Of a DNA stretch of 64,000 nucleotides, positions 27,817-36,954 are shown in pieces. The DNA comes from Bacteroidales bacterium SW299 (GTDB lineage: Bacteria > Bacteroidota > Bacteroidia > Bacteroidales > Bacteroidaceae), in NCBI GenBank assembly GCA_019550975.1, contig SDWH01000018.1, positions 26,742 to 90,741 on the forward strand, given 5' to 3'. The position numbers were made by a program, and so were the translations under genes. A model generated the notes under the pieces. It was given only the letters and a program-made list of their open reading frames with translations. It was not told the origin of the DNA and made no database searches. Positions within the stretch are counted from its first letter, which is position 1. Each line of letters begins with the position of its first letter.

Positions 27817-30249
27817 TTAAAGTGATACCTCCTGATAGATTTTCAGAAGGTCTTCTTCTGTAATTTTTTCATAATCTTCTTTTCTTGCGGCAACGACGAT
27901 GCCTGCCATGTCCAAGGCCCCCGGGCTGATGAGAAGTTGGGCTTCTCCTTCGGCATAGTAGCATTGCGGGCGGTGGACGGAGCGTGGAAAATAAGCGGTG
28001 ACAAACCCATGCTGTTCGTCTTTCCATGCAAACAGGTTGTAGCGGGGTTCTGTTTCGCCCTCGTGTACGGGGAGTGTCCGCAGATAGTCTGATATCAGTC
28101 TGCTGCTGGAATTTGTTCCCTTGTCTGTCACGAAAGCGCGCACCGGACATATATATCCGTTTATCGCGTAGGCAATGCACGAGCTGCCGTCTTCCAGACG
28201 CTCGTATCCGCATTGGGTGGCTCCGGAAAGCAGTCTGTTCCATTGGCGGATGAAAGGCACATCTTTTTGGCGGACTGCCTGAAAGTGGAAGTGGTCGGGT
28301 GCCGAAGCGCCGCATCCTGCTCCGTTATAAAATACGGTATATCCCTTTTCGAAATGTTTCTCCAGCCAGTCTGTCAGTCTTCCGGGAAGCTGGCGCGATT
28401 CTTTTCCTGCAAGTGTCTGCCATTCGTGGCACTCGCTTGAGAGCGTGAGGTGCCCCGGAAGGATGGGGTACGGATTGACCCGGAGGCTGAAGGCTTCGTC
28501 CAGTTCGATGCGGATGCTGTCCTGTAGCTCCGGCTTGTTGCTGATGCAGAGGAAGCACGGGCGCGCGTTGACCGATGCCCGGTCTGTTTTTGCGAAGGAG
28601 GACACGGCTCTTGCCGGGTTGAACTGTACCTGGATGTCGTTTCCGTTCAGGCTGAAATGGCGTACGTGTATGCGGCTGAGCGCTTCGTGGTTGTTCCGCG
28701 CCAGTTCCCATTTGTCGAACTGGGAGGCGAAAAACGTTTCTCCCGATACATTGCTTGCAGGGTAGAAATATGACATCGGTCGTGACACCTTGTCTTTCCT
28801 GCGGCGGATTTCAAGCGTGCGCAGACTGTCCTTGTAGCTGTTGTTCCGGTTGACCTTGTCGATGCTCAGGTTGGCGTCGGAGTTTCCTTCCCACCGCCTG
28901 CAGAGGTAAAGCACGTCATAGATGCGTCCGATGCGGTAGTCGCGTGAAAAGGCCAGCCCCAATGCGTAGTCTTCTCCGTAGCTGGTGTTTGGCACCCGTA
29001 TCTGTCGGAGCAGGGGAGTGTAGAAAGCGCGGGGTGCTCCCAGACCGTTGATGCGGAGCGCGTTGTTGTGTCCGTTCGTGTCGGTCCATTCCTGATGGTC
29101 AATGATTCCCGGAGGCAGGGTTTCCAGATTGAAGTCTGTCATCCGGTAAGAGCCGATGACCATTGCGCAACGCTCTTTGTAGAACTTGTCGACAATGCGC
29201 TGCAAGGTGTCCGGTCCGCTGTACAGGTCGTCGCTGTCCAGTTGCACGGCAAAGCGTCCGCATTGCGGATGATTGGCGGCCATGTTCCAGCATCCGCCGA
29301 TTCCGAGGTCGTGGCGTGAGGGAATCAGGTGAATCACCCTCGGGTCGCCGGCAAACTCGTCAATGCATCCGGAGGTTCCGTCGGTCGAATGATTGTCGAC
29401 GATGATGACGTTGTAGCGGAAGGTTGTTTTCTGGCCGAGTGCCGAGCGTATGGCGTCTTTTATGGTTCTTTCCCTGTTTCGTACCGGAATGATGACTGAC
29501 GCTTCGCATGCAAAGTCTTCTTCTTCCGGAGCTATCAGCTTTCCGGCTGGCGGCAGATAGGCCCTTATGTTTTTCAGATAATAGGTGAAAGCCGTTTCGC
29601 GTTCCAGTTGGACAGCCCTGTTTCTGGGATCCACATAGTCGAACTGTTTTTCGCCCGACTTTCTGGCGTCGTCTTCTGCGCGGGTATAGAGATATTCGCT
29701 GATATGGGTAAGCTCGCCTTGTTCAGACAATGCCAGCCGCAAGGCATACAGGGCCGAGTACTGATATTCGGGCTGGGAGAGAATACGGTCTGATGCCTTT
29801 GCAAGCGCGTCGGTTTTGAAGAGCATCAGCGGGCCGAAGTCGAAATCATCGCGAACGCTCCCCGGCTGGTAGTCGATGACGGGATGAGGCTGCCTCTCTC
29901 CGTTGAGAATCTGGTAATGGTCGGCATAGACCATCACGCTTTCCGGCGCGCTCAGGTAGTCGCACATCCGTTCGAGTGCCTGCTCGCCCAGTTCGAGCGG
30001 CTGCAGTGTCGTATATAATAAGGTATAGGGCGTTTTTGCATGGAGGGCTATCTGGCGCATGGTTCCGGTGTGTTCAAACGAATCCAGCGGGAGCGTCCGG
30101 CACTGAGGGCAGGCAGCTTCGGCCGCTTCCTTTTGCCCCGTAAGTAGGTATATCTGGTCTATATAGGGGTGCGACAATAAACTGTTCAGAAGTTTATTGA
30201 ATTGGTTGTCAGTATGATAGAAAAGAAAACAAGTAATCGTTTTTTTCAT
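27817..30249 (-). CDS. Glycosyltransferase family 2 - DUF4922 fusion protein
   Basis: An 810-aa, apparently cytosolic multidomain protein. Residues of about 1-240 resemble a degenerate GT-A-like segment. A clear GT2 domain begins near residue 248 ([18 protein letters not shown]) with [11 protein letters not shown] and the DxD-type [11 protein letters not shown]. The C-terminal about 240 residues form DUF4922, a HIT/GalT-like fold with [10 protein letters not shown] and a [11 protein letters not shown] motif resembling the nucleotidyl-transfer histidine site. This suggests a sugar or nucleotide-sugar phosphorylase coupled to a glycosyltransferase. It is the first gene of the operon with the SpoIID-like and AmpG-like genes. 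Substrates are unknown. Confidence 0.85.
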   Translation of the reverse strand: MKKTITCFLFYHTDNQFNKLLNSLLSHPYIDQIYLLTGQKEAAEAACPQCRTLPLDSFEHTGTMRQIALHAKTPYTLLYTTLQPLELGEQALERMCDYLSAPESVMVYADHYQILNGERQPHPVIDYQPGSVRDDFDFGPLMLFKTDALAKASDRILSQPEYQYSALYALRLALSEQGELTHISEYLYTRAEDDARKSGEKQFDYVDPRNRAVQLERETAFTYYLKNIRAYLPPAGKLIAPEEEDFACEASVIIPVRNRERTIKDAIRSALGQKTTFRYNVIIVDNHSTDGTSGCIDEFAGDPRVIHLIPSRHDLGIGGCWNMAANHPQCGRFAVQLDSDDLYSGPDTLQRIVDKFYKERCAMVIGSYRMTDFNLETLPPGIIDHQEWTDTNGHNNALRINGLGAPRAFYTPLLRQIRVPNTSYGEDYALGLAFSRDYRIGRIYDVLYLCRRWEGNSDANLSIDKVNRNNSYKDSLRTLEIRRRKDKVSRPMSYFYPASNVSGETFFASQFDKWELARNNHEALSRIHVRHFSLNGNDIQVQFNPARAVSSFAKTDRASVNARPCFLCISNKPELQDSIRIELDEAFSLRVNPYPILPGHLTLSSECHEWQTLAGKESRQLPGRLTDWLEKHFEKGYTVFYNGAGCGASAPDHFHFQAVRQKDVPFIRQWNRLLSGATQCGYERLEDGSSCIAYAINGYICPVRAFVTDKGTNSSSRLISDYLRTLPVHEGETEPRYNLFAWKDEQHGFVTAYFPRSVHRPQCYYAEGEAQLLISPGALDMAGIVVAARKEDYEKITEEDLLKIYQEVSL

Positions 30250-30270
30250 GTTAAATACATTTTATACAGA

Positions 30271-30278
30271 CAAAGATA
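30271..30278 (-). promoter_or_regulatory. -7 box of the GT2-DUF4922 operon
   Basis: On the minus strand this reads TATCTTTG, an exact TAnnTTTG, 21 bp before the start codon at 30249. Confidence 0.5.
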
Positions 30279-30299
30279 GGGAATTATCTTATTTTTCTC

Positions 30300-30307
30300 T
30301 AACTTTG
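30300..30307 (+). promoter_or_regulatory. -7 box upstream of rlmN
   Basis: TAACTTTG is an exact TAnnTTTG match. A transcript from here would have a leader of about 185 nt that includes the whole 22-bp repeat array at 30366-30454. Confidence 0.4.
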
Positions 30308-30365
30308 TACGCTAATTATATGAAATTGAATGTCTGCATTTGCAGGGCCTTCCCAAGGTGCTGAA

Positions 30366-30454
30366 AAGATAACGGCTCATTTTAATTAAGATAACGGCTC
30401 ATTTTAATCAAGATGACGGCTTGTTTTGATGAAGATGACGGCTTGTTTTTTTGG
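30366..30454. repeat. 22-bp tandem repeat, four units (locus B)
   Basis: Four head-to-tail units of exactly 22 bp (starts 30366, 30388, 30410, 30432) with consensus AAGATrACGGCTyrTTTTnATn. The first two differ at one base; units 3 and 4 share AAGATGACGGCTTGTTTT. There are no spacers. The same core occurs at 13533-13620 and, degenerate, at 61514-61557. Confidence 0.85.
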
Positions 30455-30499
30455 CCGGAAATGCAGATGTTCATATACGTGAATTAAAACAGAACGACT

Positions 30500-31534
30500 A
30501 TGACAAAGACTCCTCTGTTAGGGAGAACGTTGGATGAATTGAAAGAGATTGTGCTCGGTTTGGGCATGCCCAAATTTACGGCCGGTCAGATAGCGTCGTG
30601 GATGTATGGAAAGAAGGTTTCTTCGATTGACGAAATGACCAATCTCTCGTTGAAGAACCGCGAACTGCTGAAAGCGTCTTATGAAATCGGATGCAGCGCT
30701 CCTGTTCACGAGATGCGTTCGGCCGACGGGACGGTGAAGTACTTGTTCTCTGTTTCGGAGGGGAATTTTGTGGAAACGGTTTACATACCCGAAGACGAAA
30801 GGGCCACCTTGTGCGTTTCTTCGCAGGTGGGATGCAAGATGAACTGCAAGTTCTGCATGACCGGAAAGCAGGGGTTTGCGCAAGATTTGACCGCCGCCCA
30901 GATTCTGAACCAGATTTATTCCGTGCCCGAGCGCGACACGCTGACAAACATCGTGTTTATGGGCATGGGCGAACCTTTTGACAATCTCGACGAGGTGCTT
31001 CGTGCCTTGGATGTGCTTACGTCGGATTATGGATACGGATGGAGTCCGAAACGGATTACGGTGTCGTCGGTCGGCCTGCGCAAGGGGCTTCGGCGTTTCC
31101 TTGATTTGAGCGACTGCCACCTGGCCATCAGCCTCCATTCGCCGTTCCCGGCGCAAAGAAAAGAACTGATGCCTGCGGAAAAGGCTTATCCGATTGCCGA
31201 GATTGTTGAAGAGCTGCGCCGCTACGACTTCAGCAAGCAGCGCCGCCTTTCGTTCGAATACATCATGTTCAAGGGAGTGAACGACAGCATGGTCTATGCG
31301 AAAGAGCTGGTGAAGCTTCTCCGCGGGCTGGACTGCCGGATCAACCTGATCCGTTTCCACGCCATTCCGGGTGCAGACCTTGAAGGGAGCGAACCGGAAA
31401 CGATGCTGGCTTTCCGCGACTATCTGACGGGGCACGGGATTTTTTCCACGATCCGGGCTTCCAGAGGGGAAGACATATTTGCCGCCTGCGGAATGCTTTC
31501 TACGGCAAAGCGGCAGAACATTGACTCAGAGTAA
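30500..31534 (+). CDS. rlmN: 23S rRNA (adenine2503-C2)-methyltransferase / tRNA methyltransferase
   Basis: A 344-aa radical-SAM enzyme that methylates C2 of A2503 in 23S rRNA and A37 in some tRNAs. The CxxxCxxC cluster is visible as CKMNCKFC (Cys112, Cys116, Cys119). Family features include MGMGEPFDN and the C-terminal cysteine in IFAACGML, which forms the methyl-enzyme intermediate with the other catalytic cysteine. Both fit RlmN rather than Cfr. It is followed after 15 nt by pdxA on the same strand. Confidence 0.96.
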   Translation: MTKTPLLGRTLDELKEIVLGLGMPKFTAGQIASWMYGKKVSSIDEMTNLSLKNRELLKASYEIGCSAPVHEMRSADGTVKYLFSVSEGNFVETVYIPEDERATLCVSSQVGCKMNCKFCMTGKQGFAQDLTAAQILNQIYSVPERDTLTNIVFMGMGEPFDNLDEVLRALDVLTSDYGYGWSPKRITVSSVGLRKGLRRFLDLSDCHLAISLHSPFPAQRKELMPAEKAYPIAEIVEELRRYDFSKQRRLSFEYIMFKGVNDSMVYAKELVKLLRGLDCRINLIRFHAIPGADLEGSEPETMLAFRDYLTGHGIFSTIRASRGEDIFAACGMLSTAKRQNIDSE

Positions 31535-31549
31535 TACAAGAATTTAAAT

Positions 31550-32647
31550 ATGGAAGGTAAAAGAATTAAAGTGGGTATTACCCACGGAGATATCAACGGA
31601 ATCGGCTATGAGGTGATTCTCAAGACATTCTCTGATCCGGCGATGCTGGAGCTTTGTACGCCGGTTATTTACGGCTCTCCCAAGGTGGCTGCCTATCACC
31701 GGAAGGCGATGGACATTCCTGCAAACTTCAGCATCGTCAATACGGCTGCGGATGTGCAGGACGGACGGGTGAATGTGGTGAACTGCATCAATGAGGAGCT
31801 GAAGGTTGAACTTTCGAAACCGACGCCCGAAGCGGGCAAGGCTGCCGTTGCCGCTCTTGAGAAAGCGGTGGAGGAATACCAGGAAGGCTTGTTCGACGTG
31901 CTGGTTGCCGCGCCTGCAAACAAACAGTCCGTGCAGGCCGATTCGTCCGGCTTTTCGGGCCATGGCGCTTTTCTTCAGGAACGGGTCGGCGGCGGACGGA
32001 AAGCTCTGACCGTTCTGGTGAAGCGGGATTTCCGCATGGCGCTAGCCACGGAAGATATTCCGGTGCGTGAGATTCCGAAGACGCTGACCAAAGAACTGCT
32101 GGCCGAAAAGATCATGGCTTTTCACCGCTCGCTGAAAGTGGACTTTGGAATTGATTCGCCGCGGATTGCCGTTCTGGGCCTGAACCCTCATGCCGGTGAC
32201 GATGGCTTGACCGGCGCCGAAGAAAAGGAGGTGATAGCACCCGCCCTGTCCGAGATGGTGGCGAAGGGAATCCAGTGCTTCGGGCCTTATCCGGCCGACG
32301 GCCTTATCGGCTCGGGCAGCTTCTCCCGTTTCGACGGCATCCTTGCCATGTATCATGACCAGGGAATGATTCCGTTCAAGACGCTGGCTATGGAAGACGG
32401 AGTGAACTTCACGGCGGGTCTTCCGGTTGTCTGTTCCGCTCCGGTTCACGGCACGGCCTATGACATAGCAGGAAAGGGAATCGCATCGGAGAACTCTTTC
32501 CGTCAGGCTGTATATCTGGCTATTGACGTGTTCCGCAACCGGGTTCTGGAGAAAGAGATTTCTGCGCGTCCGTTGCGCAAGCAATATTACGAGAAGAAAG
32601 ACGACAGCGACAAGCTGAAACAGCTTGATGTACCGGAAGAAGATTGA
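31550..32647 (+). CDS. pdxA: 4-hydroxythreonine-4-phosphate dehydrogenase
   Basis: A 365-aa PdxA-family dehydrogenase, which oxidises 4-phosphohydroxy-L-threonine in pyridoxal phosphate synthesis. Visible signatures are VGITHGDINGIGYEV at the N-terminus, HGAFLQERVGGG, LNPHAGDDG and the metal-binding MYHDQGMIPFKTL. The spacing HGDINGIGYEVILK is typical of the Bacteroidetes enzyme. It is translationally linked to the next gene, with only 1 nt between stop and start, which may reflect operon packing rather than a shared pathway. Confidence 0.95.
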   Translation: MEGKRIKVGITHGDINGIGYEVILKTFSDPAMLELCTPVIYGSPKVAAYHRKAMDIPANFSIVNTAADVQDGRVNVVNCINEELKVELSKPTPEAGKAAVAALEKAVEEYQEGLFDVLVAAPANKQSVQADSSGFSGHGAFLQERVGGGRKALTVLVKRDFRMALATEDIPVREIPKTLTKELLAEKIMAFHRSLKVDFGIDSPRIAVLGLNPHAGDDGLTGAEEKEVIAPALSEMVAKGIQCFGPYPADGLIGSGSFSRFDGILAMYHDQGMIPFKTLAMEDGVNFTAGLPVVCSAPVHGTAYDIAGKGIASENSFRQAVYLAIDVFRNRVLEKEISARPLRKQYYEKKDDSDKLKQLDVPEED

Positions 32648-32648
32648 T

Positions 32649-33353
32649 ATGAAGTTTGCGATAATATCAGCCGGGGAAGGATCCCGGCTTTCACAGGAAG
32701 GAGTGAAGCTGCCCAAACCGCTGGTGCAGCTGAACGGAACGGCTATGATCGACCGCCTGATTCATGTCTTTGCCGAGAACGGGGCAGACGAAGTGGTCGT
32801 TATAATCAACAATGAAGTGCCGTTGACAAAAGCTCATCTGGCCGAGCTGGAACAAAAGTCGGAAGTCCCTTTGAGGGTGATCGTAAAGACGACACCCAGT
32901 TCCATGCACAGCTTTTATGAACTTAGCCCGTATCTCAGGGAAGACCGCTTTTGTCTGACTACGGTCGATACCATTTTCCGGGAAGACGAGTTCTCGGAAT
33001 TTATCCGGGCTTTCAAGGCTTCCGGCAAAGACGGGATGATGGCCGTCACAGATTATATCGATGACGAGAAGCCTTTGTATATCGGGACAGACGAAAACCT
33101 GTCGATAACCGGATTCTATGATTCGGTGATGCCCGGCACAAAATATATTTCGGGAGGCATTTATTGTCTGACACCGAAGGCAATCGGTACATTGGAGTAT
33201 TGTATCAGTCACGGGATGGCCCGGATGCGTAATTTCCAGCGCCAGCTGGTTGCAGACGGCCTGAAGCTGGAGGCTTATCCATTTTCAAAGATACTGGACG
33301 TGGATCATGCCGGCGACATCGTGAAGGCAGAGGCTTTTTTGAACGGCAAGTGA
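32649..33353 (+). CDS. Nucleotidyltransferase (sugar-1-phosphate/CTP type)
   Basis: A 234-aa GT-A-fold nucleotidyltransferase from ATG 32649. The N-terminus FAIISAGEGSRLSQEGVKLPKPLVQL is the nucleotide-binding signature (AGxGxRL...KPL). Enzymes of this family join NTP with a phosphorylated alcohol or sugar, for example CTP with inositol-1-phosphate or phosphocholine. It begins a gene string with an ATP-grasp enzyme and a CDP-alcohol phosphotransferase, so making a CDP-activated headgroup is the most economical role. The true substrate is not known. Confidence 0.85.
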   Translation: MKFAIISAGEGSRLSQEGVKLPKPLVQLNGTAMIDRLIHVFAENGADEVVVIINNEVPLTKAHLAELEQKSEVPLRVIVKTTPSSMHSFYELSPYLREDRFCLTTVDTIFREDEFSEFIRAFKASGKDGMMAVTDYIDDEKPLYIGTDENLSITGFYDSVMPGTKYISGGIYCLTPKAIGTLEYCISHGMARMRNFQRQLVADGLKLEAYPFSKILDVDHAGDIVKAEAFLNGK

Positions 33354-33403
33354 CAGACTTGTAAACGAATAAGAAAAAAGAAGAAGATAAATAATCGATA
33401 ACC

Positions 33404-34273
33404 ATGCAGAAGAATGGGAAAAAGATTCGGGTTGTAGGCGTGAGCCGAGGAAACGAGTTTTCTCCGAATCATGTGGGGAATGATGCGGCTATTTTCAGAG
33501 AAACGGCAGAAGAGCTGGCGAAGAGAGGATGCGAAGTTACATTGTTCCCTGAAAAAGAATTTGTGGCTCAGCACATCCAGGCAGACTTCATTTTTGACAT
33601 GGCCCGTGACAGGGCTACGATTTCCAGGCTGAAGGAGCTGGAAGAAAACGGAGCGCTGGTAGTCAATTCAGGATTTGGAATCGACAATTGTGTCCGTCGG
33701 GAAATGACGGAGCGGCTTATTGCCAGCGGCGTGCCCCATCCGGAAAGTTTCATCATTCCTACCGGCGGCGAGTTTACGCCGGACATTTATCCTTGCTGGA
33801 TAAAGAGAGGCGATTCGCATGCCATGGTAAAGGAAGATGTGGTTTATGTGGAATGCCGTGAAGAGGCCGAAGTGGTGATGGCCGATTTCCGTGCGCGGTA
33901 CATACCGGTTGCGGTGGTGAACGAGCACCTCGTAGGCGACCTGGTGAAGTTCTACGGTGTGCAGCATACCGACTTCTTTTATGCATTTTATCCGACCGAG
34001 CAGTCGCACAGCAAATTCGGGCTTGAAGCCATCAACGGCGAGGCGAGAGGTTTCCCGCTTGATCTTGACAAGTTGAAGGCGTATGCCAACCGTGCTGCGG
34101 AGGCACTCAATGTGCCCATTTACGGCGGAGATTGTGTCGTGTCGTCTGCCGGCGAGATAAGAATCATTGACTTTAATGACTGGCCCAGTTTCGCGCGTTG
34201 CCGCAGGGAGGCTGCGCCTAAGATAGCCGAATGCATTTATAATCGTATCATTTCCAAACTGAACAGCAAATAA
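33404..34273 (+). CDS. ATP-grasp-like enzyme
   Basis: A 289-aa protein with the overall pattern of an ATP-grasp ligase/kinase: N-terminal segment (VVGVSRGNEFSPNHVGNDAAIF), central lid CWIKRGDSHAMVKEDVVYV, and the metal-binding end GGDCVVSSAGEIRIIDFNDWPSF. ATP-grasp enzymes form acyl-phosphate intermediates to ligate carboxylates to amines, or phosphorylate small molecules. It lies 50 bp after the nucleotidyltransferase and 2 bp before the CDP-alcohol phosphotransferase. It may prepare or decorate the headgroup, which is inference from context only. Confidence 0.75.
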   Translation: MQKNGKKIRVVGVSRGNEFSPNHVGNDAAIFRETAEELAKRGCEVTLFPEKEFVAQHIQADFIFDMARDRATISRLKELEENGALVVNSGFGIDNCVRREMTERLIASGVPHPESFIIPTGGEFTPDIYPCWIKRGDSHAMVKEDVVYVECREEAEVVMADFRARYIPVAVVNEHLVGDLVKFYGVQHTDFFYAFYPTEQSHSKFGLEAINGEARGFPLDLDKLKAYANRAAEALNVPIYGGDCVVSSAGEIRIIDFNDWPSFARCRREAAPKIAECIYNRIISKLNSK

Positions 34274-34275
34274 AG

Positions 34276-35226
34276 ATGAGCGCAGAAAAGAAAGGACTTG
34301 AGGCTTCGTTCAAGTCGATGGATACAGAAGAGTTTCTTGACATTCATTTCAACCGCCCCATCGGTTATGCGTGGGCTTTGTTCTTCAACCGGTTCGGGGT
34401 GCACCCCAATGTAGTGACAGTGCTTTCGATCATCCTCGGCGTTTCGGCTGGAGTGATGTTTTACTTTCCCGACATGAAGCATACGGTCATAGGCATTATC
34501 CTGCTGATGTGGGCCAATCATTACGACAGCTGCGACGGGCAGCTGGCCCGAATGACAGGGAAAAAGACGCGCTGGGGGCGTATGCTCGACGGATTTGCCG
34601 GTGATTTGTGGTTCTTTGCCATTTATGCTGCCATCTGCCTGCGGCTCACCTTCCAGCCTTTGCCCTTTGGCATCGGAAGCGAGAACGGAACGGTGTGGGG
34701 CGTGTATATCTGGCTTCTGGCTTATGTTTCGGGCATATTCTGCCATAGCCAGCAGTGTACGCTTGCCGACTATTACCGGAATATCCATCTTTTCTTCCTG
34801 AAAGGAAAGGCAGGGAGCGAGCTCGACAACTTCAAGCAGCAGAGGGAATTGTTCTACAGCCTGCCCTGGAAGCATAATTTCTGGTGGAAGCTGTTTCTGT
34901 ATTCTTATGGAAACTATACGCGCAAGCAGGAGCGGATGACTCCGAACTTCCAGCGCTTCTATGCGTTGGTGCAGCAGAAATACGGTGACAATATTCCTCA
35001 GGAGCTTCGCGACGAGTTCCGGAGCATGAGTCTTCCGCTGATGAAATATACGAATATCCTGACATTCAATACGCGTGCCATTGCGCTTTACGTTTCGTTG
35101 CTTATCGGCGAACCGTGGCTTTATTTCGTGTTTGAAATCATCGTGATGACCGCTCTGTTTACATACATGCGCCACCGTCACGAGGCGATGTGCGCCTTTC
35201 TCTATAACAAATACGCAGGATTATGA
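34276..35226 (+). CDS. CDP-alcohol phosphatidyltransferase, copy 1
   Basis: A 316-aa polytopic membrane enzyme. The family motif is nearly complete: Asp84, Asp87-Gly88, Ala91-Arg92, Gly101 and Asp105. However, the fourth Asp, expected at residue 109, is Gly, with an Asp at 110. Members transfer a phospho-alcohol between CDP-linked donor and acceptor in phospholipid or phosphodiester synthesis. It is over 100 aa longer than minimal PgsA-type enzymes, with an extra soluble segment (about 175-270) that is shared almost block for block with the paralogue at 49427-50422. It overlaps the next gene by 4 nt. Confidence 0.88.
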   Translation: MSAEKKGLEASFKSMDTEEFLDIHFNRPIGYAWALFFNRFGVHPNVVTVLSIILGVSAGVMFYFPDMKHTVIGIILLMWANHYDSCDGQLARMTGKKTRWGRMLDGFAGDLWFFAIYAAICLRLTFQPLPFGIGSENGTVWGVYIWLLAYVSGIFCHSQQCTLADYYRNIHLFFLKGKAGSELDNFKQQRELFYSLPWKHNFWWKLFLYSYGNYTRKQERMTPNFQRFYALVQQKYGDNIPQELRDEFRSMSLPLMKYTNILTFNTRAIALYVSLLIGEPWLYFVFEIIVMTALFTYMRHRHEAMCAFLYNKYAGL

Positions 35227-36245
35227 AAGAAAAATTCCGCAATATATTCTACATCTTCGGGATCTTTGCCATTGTAGTGATGCTTTTCACCTTCGACATG
35301 GATTACGGAGAGCTTTGGGCAAATATCCGCCGGGCGGGAGGATGGCTTCCCGCGGTGATTCTGCTCTGGGTGTTTATCTATTATCTCAATGCGTGGTCGT
35401 GGTATGCGATTATCTGCGACGGGAAGAGTGCAAGGGTTTCTTTCTGGAAGGTCTATAAGCTGACCATATCCGGATTTGCCCTCAACTATGCCACTCCGTC
35501 CGGACTGATGGGAGGGGAGCCTTACCGCATCATGGAGCTTAGCCCGTATGTGGGGGTAAGCAAGGCGACGTCTTCGGTGATACTTTATGTGATGATGCAT
35601 ATCTTTTCGCATTTCTGGTTTTGGCTCACGTCGTCTGTTCTGTATGTGTTTGTCGCTCCGCTGAATTGGGGGATAGGAATAATGCTTGCTGTTGTGGTCG
35701 GATTCTGTCTGCTTGCCATTTATTTCTTCATGAAAGGCTACCGGAACGGCATGGCAGTGCGCGCGTTGAGGATGCTTTCCCATGTGCCGTTCGTCGGGAA
35801 ATGGGCGAAACGCTTCGGCGAGGAGCAGAAGGAAACCCTGGAGCGCATCGACTCGCAGATAGCCGAGCTTCACAAGCAGCGCAGGAGCACGTTTTATATT
35901 TCGCTGGGACTTGAGTATGCGGCGCGTGTCGTGGGGTGCCTGGAGGTGTATTTCATTCTGAATATTCTGACCACAGATGTCAGTTTTTTCGACTGCATTC
36001 TGATAATGGCATTTACCTCACTCTTCGCCAACCTGCTTTTCTTCTCGCCCATGCAGTTGGGAACACGTGAGGGGGGCTTTGCGCTTGCCACGGGAGGGCT
36101 GGCCATTCCGAGTGCGTTCGGCATTTATACGAGCCTGATAACCCGTGTGCGTGAATTGTTTTGGATTATAGTAGGGGTGATGCTGATGAAAATCGGCAAC
36201 GGAACCGGTAAAATAAAGGAAAAAAATGAACAAGAAACTGAATAA
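35223..36245 (+). CDS. Lysylphosphatidylglycerol-synthase-type transmembrane protein
   Basis: A 340-aa integral membrane protein of the UPF0104/LPG_synthase_TM family with about eight hydrophobic helices. Conserved segments include WSWYAIICDGKSARVSFWKVYKLTISGFALNYATPSGLMGGEPYR and the C-terminal SPMQLGTREGGFAL. It corresponds only to the flippase-like membrane half of MprF; the catalytic aminoacyl domain is absent. Start ATG overlaps the CDP-alcohol phosphotransferase stop (ATGA), so the two proteins are made together. A role in moving the lipid product across the membrane is plausible but inferred. Confidence 0.87.
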   Translation: MKEKFRNIFYIFGIFAIVVMLFTFDMDYGELWANIRRAGGWLPAVILLWVFIYYLNAWSWYAIICDGKSARVSFWKVYKLTISGFALNYATPSGLMGGEPYRIMELSPYVGVSKATSSVILYVMMHIFSHFWFWLTSSVLYVFVAPLNWGIGIMLAVVVGFCLLAIYFFMKGYRNGMAVRALRMLSHVPFVGKWAKRFGEEQKETLERIDSQIAELHKQRRSTFYISLGLEYAARVVGCLEVYFILNILTTDVSFFDCILIMAFTSLFANLLFFSPMQLGTREGGFALATGGLAIPSAFGIYTSLITRVRELFWIIVGVMLMKIGNGTGKIKEKNEQETE

Positions 36246-36954
36246 TATCCAAGGTGTGATTTTTGATTACGGCGGCACGATCGATACCAACAGCCGCCAT
36301 TGGGCGGAAGTATTGTGGAGCAAATACGAGGAATTTCAGGTTCCCGTTGACAAGCAGAGTTTCCGGGAAGCCTACGTGCATGGTGAACGTACCCTGGCAC
36401 GTGTGCCGCTCGTAAAGCCTGAACACAATTTCCGCGATGTGCTCTGCATCAAGACCCGTATTCAGATCGACTTTCTGGTGGATGGAGGAAAGCTTTCCCG
36501 AGAGGATGCCGACGCTAAGAAATACGCTGCCTGCATAGCCGAAAGCTGCTATGATTATGTTCTCGAAGTCCTGAAGCGCACACGTCCCGTTGTGGAAACG
36601 CTGTCCAGGCGTTACAGGCTGGTGCTGGTGTCTAATTTCTACGGAAACATCCAGACCATCCTGAAGGACTTTGGCCTTTTCGGCTTCTTTTCGGACATTA
36701 TCGAGTCATCCGTCGTGGGAGTGCGCAAGCCCGATCCTGCAATCTATTGTCTGGGAGTGGAGGCGATGGGCTTTCCTGCCGGAAATGTGCTGGTGGTGGG
36801 CGATTCGTTCTCGAAAGACGTTGTGCCTGCCAAGAAAGTCGGATGCAAGGTTGCATGGCTCAAAGGAGAGGGATGGGGCAATGAAGAAACGGACGAATCG
36901 TTGCCCGATGTAATTATTGGCGACTTGCCTGACTTATTGCCTTACTTATTATAA
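36226..36954 (+). CDS. HAD-family hydrolase with atypical motif I
   Basis: A 242-aa haloacid dehalogenase-like hydrolase. Motif I is FDYGGTID with nucleophile Asp14, but the usual second Asp (general acid/base, position 16) is Gly. Motif IV is VVGDSFSKDVVPAKKVG. It has a helical C1 cap (about 25-110). Overlap of 20 nt with the preceding membrane protein gene and 1 nt with the MFS gene shows tight coupling. A phosphatase acting on an intermediate of the adjacent headgroup pathway is plausible; loss of the acid/base residue may mean slow turnover or another reaction. Confidence 0.85.
   Translation: MNKKLNNIQGVIFDYGGTIDTNSRHWAEVLWSKYEEFQVPVDKQSFREAYVHGERTLARVPLVKPEHNFRDVLCIKTRIQIDFLVDGGKLSREDADAKKYAACIAESCYDYVLEVLKRTRPVVETLSRRYRLVLVSNFYGNIQTILKDFGLFGFFSDIIESSVVGVRKPDPAIYCLGVEAMGFPAGNVLVVGDSFSKDVVPAKKVGCKVAWLKGEGWGNEETDESLPDVIIGDLPDLLPYLL

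Noticed and set aside
30366..30454. CRISPR array
   Set aside because: The repeats are contiguous with no unique spacers and there are no cas genes.
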